DNA from: Dactylis glomerata
Lineage: Eukaryota > Streptophyta > Magnoliopsida > Poales > Poaceae
Assembly: GCA_007115705.1 (NCBI GenBank)
Contig: QXEO01002114.1
Coordinates: 186,001 to 250,000, forward strand
Length of the DNA stretch: 64,000 nucleotides
Direction: 5' to 3'
In this document: in pieces, positions 56,088-64,000 of the stretch
How positions within the stretch are numbered: position 1 is the first letter of the stretch
Layout of the letters: each line of letters opens with the position of its first letter
Translations under genes and position numbers: made by a program
Notes under the pieces: model-generated
Told to the model about the DNA's origin: nothing
Databases searched by the model: none
What the model saw: the letters and a program-made list of their open reading frames with translations, nothing else

Positions 56088-56193
56088 TGGCGCCGTTGTC
56101 GGGGATTGAAGAAGAAGAAGTTCCGACATCAACTACATTCTCCCACGTCAACTACACGCCAGCAAGGTAATTTTCTGGCGCCGTTGCCGGGGA
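56088..56193 (+). other. Duplicated tRNA-Asp primer-binding site
   Basis: TGGCGCCGTTGTCGGGGA at 56088-56105 has one mismatch to tRNA-Asp. TGGCGCCGTTGCCGGGGA at 56176-56193 is a perfect match. Both are preceded by aattttc, suggesting duplication of the LTR-proximal leader. Confidence 0.75.
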
Positions 56194-56376
56194 AGAGTGG
56201 AAGACCTCTGCAAGGGGAGTTTTTCGCACACACATCCTTTACTTTGTTATTGTTTTGCTTTACTTTATTTATTTTTACTTGCATCGCTTTTATCAAAAAC
56301 ACACAAAAATTAGTTCCTACTATAGTTGTTATTTTTGTTGGTCTGTTATTGTCTTGCTTTATCATGCTTTCTATCA

Positions 56377-57354
56377 ATGGTTGGTTTCTTTGAAACTAAA
56401 TCTTTTTGGCAAGGTGGGTTCACGGAAGAGCAGCAAAATTATTATGAGGAACACCGCTTGTCACAAAAAGGGAAACACTTATAGGAACAAATTAATAGAT
56501 TGTATATCATTGCTAGAAATGTGTGCTCTACTTATAATATTACTTATTGCTTTGATAGATCTTGTTGCTGTAGGAGGTATAAACACCTCCCTTTTCAATG
56601 TGAGTATAATGATGATGTTACCATATCTTCTTATATTAATGTATATTACGACTTTTATGATGTGGAACAAATTGAAGAATTTATTGCTTGGAAGGGTGCA
56701 TTCGAACTTGCTTATTTGCTTGAAAATACTGATGATGCACCTTATAAATATGAGGTTTATGATATACTTACATTTTGCTTTGATAATTACAAGGAAGAAA
56801 ATGGCTATATTCTTAAATATCTTAATAGATGCTCTCCAACGGAAGAGACTAATGCCTTGAAGGAGCCTATGGAAGAAGAAATTGCTGAAATTGGAAGCTC
56901 ATTGGATGAAAAAGAGGAGGAGAGTGATGATCAAGAGGAGGAAGAATGGAGCTACCCATGTCTACCTCCCAATAAGAGTAACTCTTTAACTAATACCTTG
57001 TTTGATAGCCCTCCATGCTTAACAAAGGAGGATGAGTGTGATATTTATATTGTTGAGTTTGTTCATGATGCTACTGAAAATTATTATGAGAGAGGAAAAT
57101 ATGGTTGTTGGAATTCTCATGTTACTAAAACACCTCTCTTTATATTAAAAGTTCCGAAGTTGCTCTTGTTTTATCTACCCATACTTGTGACTATGTGCTT
57201 CTTTGATTTATTTTCTTACAAGATTACTATGCATAGGAAATGGGTTAGACTTAAATGTGTTTTATATTTTCTCCTTGATGCTCTTTTTGGCTTCCATTCA
57301 TATTTCTTATGTGAGCATCTTCTCAAATTACTGAGCCTAGCTCAAAGGCGTTAA
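56377..57354 (+). pseudogene. Uncharacterised Sabrina-like ORF: acidic middle, hydrophobic C-terminus
   Basis: ATG 56377 opens MVGFFETKSFWQGGF. A TAG at 56482-56484 (codon 36) interrupts it, then the same frame stays open to TAA at 57352-57354, for 326 codons in all. The middle is very acidic (EEEIAEIG, DEKEEESDDQEEEEW). The end has the motif YIVEFVHDATENYYERGKYG, two hydrophobic stretches (LLLFYLPILVTMCFFDLF, VLYFLLDALFGF) and a basic bridge (HRKWVRLK). The same C-terminal arrangement occurs at 46726-47499. No known domain is recognised. An env-like or membrane-associated accessory protein is possible but unproven. It is the only ORF of this element. Confidence 0.65.
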
Positions 57355-60246
57355 AGAAAAGCACTCTTGGGAGATAACCCAATGTTTTCTTTTCAGTACT
57401 TTTTCTTTTATTTGAGTCTTGGAAGTCATTACTACTGTAATGACCGCTCCTTATCCTTTTTTATTTTATTTTTGTGCCAAGAGAAGCCTCTAATTCGAGT
57501 GAGGTAAAGATTTGGGGATGTTGCTGTCCTGAAACTGTTTTCGGTGCTGCACCATAAAAATTCGTATAAATTCTCTGTATATCTTTTGGACCTGCGATTT
57601 CTTGTGCATATGCCCCAGGTTATATCCAAACTTTCGTTAGTTGAACACTTTTTTATTTGAGCAACAGAAAACCCCTCAAAAATTCGACTTTTGTCAGCTG
57701 TTCTGTTTTGACAGATTTCTGCTAATATTTGTGTTTGCCGCTTTATCGCTTTCTTTTGAGTTGTTTTGATCACGGAACTTTTGGGGAAGTTGCTACAGTA
57801 GTATATACTTTATATTTGGTGGTTTTGGGTTGAAACCTGAAGCAAAAAGAGGTTGATTATATGTTATGATACACTAATGTTGCTAATAGATTTGTGTTTA
57901 GTTTTGTATGAAGGAAGTTTTCAAGTGTAGGGATTGGAGAATGATGATATGAGTTGAAGAATGGACAAAAGCTCAAGCTTGGGGATGCCCATGCATCACC
58001 CCAAGAAATATCCAAGAAGTACAAGCATCAAAGCTTGGGGATGCCCCCGAGGCACCCCTTCTTCATCGGCAAAAATCAGGTCACCTTTCAAAACACTATA
58101 TTTTTATTGCTTCATGCACTATGTGTTTTTCTTAGAGCGTCAGTTGTTTTAGTTTTCTTAGTTAGTTTAGTTTTGTTTGCTGCAATAAATGGTTGGACCC
58201 CAACAAATTTCCTTTGGAGGAGATGTACTCGTTTTCATTTGCCAAGAACACTCCGTTTTCATTCTTACAATTTCACCGAGTGTTCTTCTTTTTCTGCTAC
58301 TGCTTTTGGTTTTCATTTTCGCCTTGATTTGCGTTCAGATCTTCTTATATTTATTCATCAAGGTGTATTTTTGCCTCTGATCTTTATTGGTTTTCATCAA
58401 AAGAGGTGTTTATAAAAAGTTTGAATGGTGTTGGAAAAGAGAAAAAGCTTTGTGCAAAATAGTGGTACAAGAAGGAGCTTGTGTAGACTGCGGCTTAGGC
58501 TTTTTCATGTCATGCTTGATGTCTTTTTGATAGTATGCTTAGTGGTTTTACTGTAGCATGACTTATCTCAAATAACTGAGATTGCTTAATGAGCCTTTGA
58601 AAAAAATCATGCGTTGTTTTAATTATTTGAAAGCATTATTTTGGTTTTCTCCTTGATGCTTTATTTGGGTTGACTTGGCGCATGCTCACACATGTTAGAC
58701 TCATCCAAAGTTGCCAATAGCCTCTATGATCATTTAGTTTTTGACTTTTGATGTCATCTTATGCTTCTTTTAATGTCGCTTTGCATGATTATGGCCATTA
58801 TTGCTCTCTTAGTTGGTCACTCCCAGTCTTTTGCTAGCCCTCGCCTTGTAGTGAGTATGAGCTCTACTCGTGCATCCAACTCCTAAAAACCAAGTTTTGC
58901 CAAAGTGTCCACTATACATACCTACTAGCAATTTGCTATTCCAAGTAAATTTGACTTGCTTTTATCTTCTCTTCAAATTAAACTCCTACCAGTGTTATGC
59001 GAAAATTGGTCAGTAAAGCTCTCATGAACCGGAAGGCATACTTTACTTTTTCCTATTCATAAAATTTGACATTGTGGTCTCTTATGTTGAGTTGTTATGC
59101 TTGCAAGTTGTAAGTTGGATTCTAGCCCATCCATGCTGTCATGGGACAAGCTTTCAACATTGCACTTCTTATTTGAGTTGATATCGTGATCTTTTGTTTA
59201 TGGATGCCCGCGGTGTGAAATGAATTGAGAATCTTGTGGGGATCATGGAGTTTGTATATGTGTTAGGGAAATGCCTGGGCCGCCAATCTAAGCCATGCAT
59301 AATTCATGGTGGAAATTTGCAGCATACCCATGGTGGACATTCGACGACGCATCTCACAATAAAAAGCTAAACAAATGGTAAATAAAAGAGATGTCGAGGT
59401 GTTCATTGTCTGCTTGTCCTGTCATTTTGATGTGGGCTTGTTCCATGTCATCGGGCACGGAGGTACCCCATTGGCGGTTCTCAATGATATGCATATATTT
59501 ACAATGACAAGAGCCTTGCTTGGGACTCTAAGTAAAGTAGCATGAGGTTTGGGTACTCGTATTCACGGGACACGAGGTTTTCGACTTATGATTTGGCAAG
59601 CATATGCATCATAATTGTTCTCGCATTAACTTTAACCATTCAAGATGCTTATGATGGGGGCAATGAGAGCTCAAAGCCGGTAAGTAACATAATTTTTGAA
59701 GGTTATAAAACTTGCAATCACTGCTTCCCTCTGTGAAGGGCCTTTCTTTTACTTTTATGTTGAGTCACCACCTTCTATCTTTATGCACCATTAAGAGAGC
59801 ATAGTTGTCATTCTTAGTATAATGTGCATTGTCCCAAAGTTTTCATTGATTGATTCATATTGTTGGTTTCACTTGTTCTCAAATTATTTGTATCTAGTCG
59901 CCCTCTTAAACTTGAAGGTGTCCTATGCATTTATGTTTTGCTCTCTATGAAGGACAAGCTGAAAACTATTTGTATGTTTTTCCTTATGATTTGAACACAC
60001 GTTTGACTTTCATTGTTTCATTTTCATGATCTTTTGTTTGTGTTCATTTGCATGTTTATAACATGGTTGCTAAGTTCCTATTGTCAAGATTATATCTTCA
60101 TGCCCATGTTTTAAGTTCTTATGATCCCAGCTCACAAATGCTTACATACATGATCAAGATTGTGTAGGTGCATGTCACCTCAAAAATTATTCTTTTGTTA
60201 TCACTTACCTACTCGAGGACGAGCAGGAGTTAAGCTTGGGGATGCT
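57355..60246 (+). other. Noncoding 3' region of the Sabrina-like element
   Basis: About 2.9 kb is collinear with the reverse complement of 5416-8340. No credible ORF is present. It ends with the polypurine-type gcttggggatgc before the 3' LTR. Confidence 0.7.
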
Positions 60247-61882
60247 TGATACGTCTCCAACGTATCTATAATTTTTGATGCTCCATGCTTGTTTATACAC
60301 TATTTGCCTACTGTTTCGTTACACTTCGTGGCACTTTTATGCATTTTCTGGAAATAACCTATTAACAAGTCGCCACAGTGCCAGTTCCCTATTTTCTGCT
60401 ATTTTTGTGTTTCAGAAGTGATACATAGGAAATATTCTCAGAATTGGATGAAACAAGTTCCTGAAGTCTTATTTTTCCCGGAAGCTTCCAGAGATCCGAA
60501 GAGGAGACGGAGTGGGGCCACGAGGGGGCCACACACCAGGGTGGCGCGGCCCAGGCCCTGGCCGCGCCCCCTACGTGTGAGACCGTCTCGGTCCATCTCC
60601 GACGATGCCCCTTCGCCTATAAAGACCCCCCGATGGAAAAAACCTAAGGACCCGATCAATTTTCTAGAACACATCGCGATCCGCCGCCGCCGTCGACCCG
60701 AAGATTGGGAGGGTCCAGAAGCTCTTGCCGGCACCCTGCCGGAGAGGGGAATCACCACCGGAGGTCTTCTTCATCGCCATGCTTGCCTCCGGAGCGATGA
60801 GTGAGTAGTCTACCTTGGACTATGGGCCCATAGCAGTAGCTAGATGGCTGTCTTCTCCACCATGTGCTTCATGTTTAGATCTCATGAGCTGCCCTACATG
60901 ATTGAGATCACCGTTATGTAATTCTACATGTTTGGTTTGTTGGGATCCGATGAATATTGGTGTTATGATTGAGTTGCTATATTGAAATATATCTTTTGTT
61001 ATCTCTATGTTGTTTATGATCTTGCATGCTCTCCGTTGTTAGTAGCTATCTTGGCCGAGTAGTTGCTAGCGACTCCAAGAGGGGGTATTTATGCTCGATA
61101 GTGGGTTCATGCCTCTATTTAATCTGGGGGAGTGACAGAAACCTCTAAGGTTGTAGATGTGTTGTTGCTACTAGGGAGAAAACAACATTCATATGCTCAA
61201 GGGCATATGCTTTGTTTACATTACACACTTTATTTAATGCAATTATCTGTTGTTCGCAACTTAATACTTGTGGAGTTCTCGGATTGATTCGCCATAAGTG
61301 GATTATTAGTCATAGATGCAGTTGGATGGTGGTCTATGTATTTTGTTGTAATGCCCAGAGTAAATCGCATAGTGATCTTCTTGACATATCACATTTATCT
61401 TTATTCTATCAATTGCCCAACTGTAATTTGTTTACCCAGCATGTGTTATTTATCTTATGGAGAGACACCATTAGTGAACTGTGGACCCTGGTCCTATTTC
61501 CATCATATTGCTATCACCTGTTTACTTTACTCGCACTGTTTACTTTACTCGCATACTTCTACTGTTTTCCACTCGATACGCTCATACCCTTTGTTTCAAG
61601 CAAACCGGTGAGATTGACAACCTCATCGCAAGTTGGGAGCAAAGTATTTGGTTGTGTTGTGTGCAAGTTCCGCGTTGCAGCTAGCAAGCAAAGCTTGGAC
61701 GAGGCGCCATATATAAATTGTCCGAAGCTGTCGCAAACTAGCAAGCATCACCTACAGTTGTATTGCCCGCTCTTCTCCTGATCGACATAACCTTGGTTTC
61801 TTAACTGGGGGAAAACTAGCTGCTATACTCATCACACCTTCCTCTTGGGGTTCCCAACGGGCTGGTCATTCACCACGCATCA
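60247..61882 (+). repeat. 3' LTR of the Sabrina-like element
   Basis: This LTR is 1636 bases, the same length and termini as the 5' LTR. Confidence 0.92.
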
Positions 61883-61887
61883 AGGTC

Positions 61888-62422
61888 ATACACAATTATA
61901 AAGACAACCATATGGCTCCTGCCAGTTGTGAACTCATCGACATGCAAGTCGTGAAATATTACAAAACATGATCATCGCATACATCACATATATCACATCA
62001 CATCTTGTGGCCATACCATATCACAAAACACTCCCTGCAAAAACAAGTTAGACGCCTCTACTTTGTTGTTGCATGTTTTACGTGGCTTGTGGAAGTAACA
62101 AGTTAAGAATGATTCTTACCTACGAAAAGCCACAACGGTGATATTATGGTTGCCAACATCCGTTGTAAATCCCATGACTACTATAGTGAGAGAAACTGAC
62201 ATCCACCAGCTGCATGTGTAGAACAAGCCACACGTCAAGTGCGGCGCCAGTCTCGCGAACGAGGTCGCGTAAAGTTGGCCTGGACCGCTTCGATCTCACT
62301 ATGCCGCGCCATAAGAAATACACAACATAGAGGTTTGCAACAGAAAACATCAACGCTCGCAACAAGCATGTTGCGTTCTACTCGTGAAACACATCTACGC
62401 ATAGATCTAGCTCTGATACCAC
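61888..62422 (-). other. Copia leader, LTR-proximal part with tRNA-Met primer site
   Basis: The minus-strand TGGTATCAGAGC at 62410-62421 is the standard initiator tRNA-Met primer site, one base from the LTR. The rest of the 530 bases is noncoding leader, with no gene seen. Confidence 0.8.
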
Positions 62423-64000
62423 TGAAGGGTTTCGCATCATAGTAAATCAAAAAAATTCCTACGGATGCGAACAAGAAAGCCAAGATCTAATCTAGGAGAT
62501 GTAATCAACGAGAGAGATAGATGAGATCTTCATACCCTTGAAGAAATCGCACAGCGTCCATGTTCAATAGAACATGGATGATGTAGTCATACTAGCCGTC
62601 TCCTCCTCGCGATCCGATCCGATCCAACGCCGCAAGTGGCGACGCCTCCGAGAGATGCACACATACAGCGCACCAATGACTCCGCCTTCCCGGTCCAGCG
62701 AGATATGGTGGAGTGGTAGATGGGATCGACAACACGATGGCGTGGTGTCTATGGTGGAGAGTATGCGCCGACAGGGCTTCGCCTGTTTGCGTGGTGGAGA
62801 AAGAACGGAGAAAGGAGGCTTCAGAAAGCGGGCAGCGGCTCCGCAAAAATTAGGTCAGCCGAAACCGCAGCGCTCCGATCTATTTTATAGACGGCCGTAT
62901 GCAACAAACTTGCATCGCACGTATATTACTAGATCGATCTCTATCGATCAAACACAAGCCGTACGGGGCACGTTGCCGATCGTGGCCGATCGGCCATGTG
63001 CGCTAGGCCCAAAAGGCCAAGGTGCCTTCACGCACGCGAGCGAGCCAGGGACTTTTCCCTGGCCGCCGCTGCTCCTTTTTTTTCTTTATTTATTTCTTGT
63101 AAATAAATACTGCTTAATATCTATTAATTCTTATAATTAATAAATATTAATCATTTCCACCCGGAACAATTCCGTAACTTTCCGAAATGTTTTCGCATAT
63201 ATCCCGAAACTACCCTAGCGTTGATTTGCGTTAAGTGTGTGACCCTACGGGTTCGAGAATGCACGGACATGATCTCCATCAATAATCAATAGCGGGATCT
63301 GGAAATCCATATTGACTCCCACGTACTCAATGATGATCATATCGGATGAACCACGATGTCAGAATTCAATCAATCCCGTATTTGTATTCCCTTCGTCTCG
63401 CGATATTTTACTTGCCCGAGATTCGATCGTCGGTATCGGCATACCTAGTTCAATCTCGTTCACAGCAAGTACTTTACTCGTTCCGTAATTCGATATCATT
63501 TTGTGATTAACTCTTTAACCACGTGCTTGCAAGCGGTGTTGATATCGATTACCAAGTGGGCCCAAAGTATATCTCTCCGGCTCGGGAGGGACAAATTCCA
63601 TCTCGATACATACAACCCAACAAGTACTTTCCGATTACCTGAGAGACACCTTTATGATCACCCTCTCATAGGATGATGTTTGATGACCTCAAAGCTCTCT
63701 TCCGATACTAGGGAGTTGCATTATCTCATGGTCGAAGGAACACAATACATGACATAGGAAAAAGCTTCGCAAAGATGAACACAATGATACGATCTAATTG
63801 TTGTGCTTTATTTGGGTCTATCCATCACAGCATTCTCCTAATGACATGATCTCATTATTAATTGACAACTCATGTCTATGGTTTGGAAACCTTAACCATC
63901 ATTAATCAATGAGCTAGTCCATACAGGCGTACTAGGGACACGGTGTTGTTCATAAACCACACAGGTATTAAAGTTTCCGCTTAATACAATTCTAGCATGG
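62423..64000 (-). repeat. 5' LTR of the Copia element, cut by the window edge
   Basis: It aligns with 48134-49782 over its whole visible length, with scattered substitutions and a short insertion near 63361-63367. About 70 bases of the transcript-upstream end are beyond the window. The TATA box lies at about 62881-62889. ORFs inside it also occur in the other LTR and are not genes. Confidence 0.88.

Larger units (their letters stand above)
54441..61882 (+). mobile_element. Complete Sabrina-like element without gag or pol, TSD aggtc
   Basis: Two LTRs of 1636 bases each (54441-56076, 60247-61882) are flanked by aggtc at 54436-54440 and 61883-61887. The inside holds two tRNA-Asp primer-site copies, one ORF of unknown function (56377-57354) and about 2.9 kb of noncoding 3' sequence. 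There is no RT, integrase or protease. Comparing the first 370 bases of the LTRs by eye shows about 19 differences, mostly transitions, so the insertion is not very recent. Confidence 0.93.
48134..64000 (-). mobile_element. BARE/Angela-like Copia element, interrupted by a Sabrina-like insertion
   Basis: The LTRs lie at 48134-49782 and 62423 to beyond the window. The initiator tRNA-Met primer site, leader, gag, protease, integrase, RT and RNase H run on the minus strand. Integrase before RT is the Copia order. The LTR start TGTTGGAATTATGCCC matches the BARE/WIS/Angela group, although its end (CCCTTCA) is unlike classical BARE-1. The left TSD copy is gtaca (48129-48133). The leader is split by the element at 54441-61882. 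Confidence 0.9.

Noticed and set aside
57432..57773. 113-codon minus-strand ORF in Sabrina noncoding sequence (also 7940-8203)
   Set aside because: It is antisense to the element and is a conserved-repeat artefact. The matching region in the sister copy has a different frame structure.
62574..63140. 188-codon ORF in the Copia LTR (also 48249-48821 in the other LTR)
   Set aside because: It is antisense to the element, lies across the LTR promoter and leader, and is broken by a stop in the sister LTR. It has no family signature.

Overview
The window is repeat-rich plant DNA. It has no host gene that I can recognise; almost every base belongs to LTR retrotransposons inserted into one another. 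The families point to a Triticeae grass (wheat, Aegilops, barley or rye). They are Sabrina/WHAM-like Gypsy elements whose LTRs open TGATACGTCTC and which are primed by tRNA-Asp, a BARE/Angela-like Copia element whose LTR opens TGTTGGAATTATGCCC, Tat-lineage Gypsy elements with a second RNase H, a centromeric-retrotransposon-like (CRM) element without pol, and a 4.5 kb solo LTR of the Sukkula/LARD type. Family names come from memory of the terminal sequences and protein motifs, not from a search. The CRM-like copy hints at a centromeric or pericentromeric origin but does not prove it.

Layout. At the left edge a minus-strand Sabrina-type element (1-2164) abuts the remnant of a plus-strand LTR (2165-2408). 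The backbone of 2409-37402 is one old, decayed, 5'-truncated plus-strand Tat element. It is split by five insertions with readable target-site duplications (TSDs). These are a Sabrina-like element (3745-12273, TSD aggac), a CRM-like element (13687-27045, TSD gcttt) that itself holds a nearly intact second Tat-lineage element (16640-26265, TSD ggtca/ggtcc), a solo LTR (30395-32008, TSD accac), a large solo LTR (32763-37318, TSD cgtgt), and a minus-strand Sabrina/WHAM-like element starting at 37403. That last element contains a 3'-deleted minus-strand Tat fragment (40941-46532) and a BARE-like Copia element (48134 to the window end). The Copia element in turn carries a complete plus-strand Sabrina-like element (54441-61882, TSD aggtc).

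Coding content. The best-preserved protein is the pol part (RT, RNase H, second RNase H, integrase) of the inner Tat element. Its gag-pro-pol frame is broken only by two amber codons. The Sabrina-like element at 3745 has a gag-protease frame with one stop and no pol. The CRM-like element has gag and protease joined directly to a C-terminal tail whose reading frame ends inside the 3' LTR.

The most interesting signals are these. First, both Tat families carry a non-retroviral DNA-binding ORF downstream of pol with its own promoter-like region: an antisense B3-domain protein at 24224-24988, and a sense ORF with two AT-hooks and a B3-like start at 32464-32762, resuming at 37324-37402. Second, all three Tat copies have a stop codon at the same position, just before the start of RT. 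Third, Sabrina-type elements that share LTRs and 3' noncoding sequence carry different coding cargo, including an uncharacterised acidic protein with a hydrophobic C-terminus.
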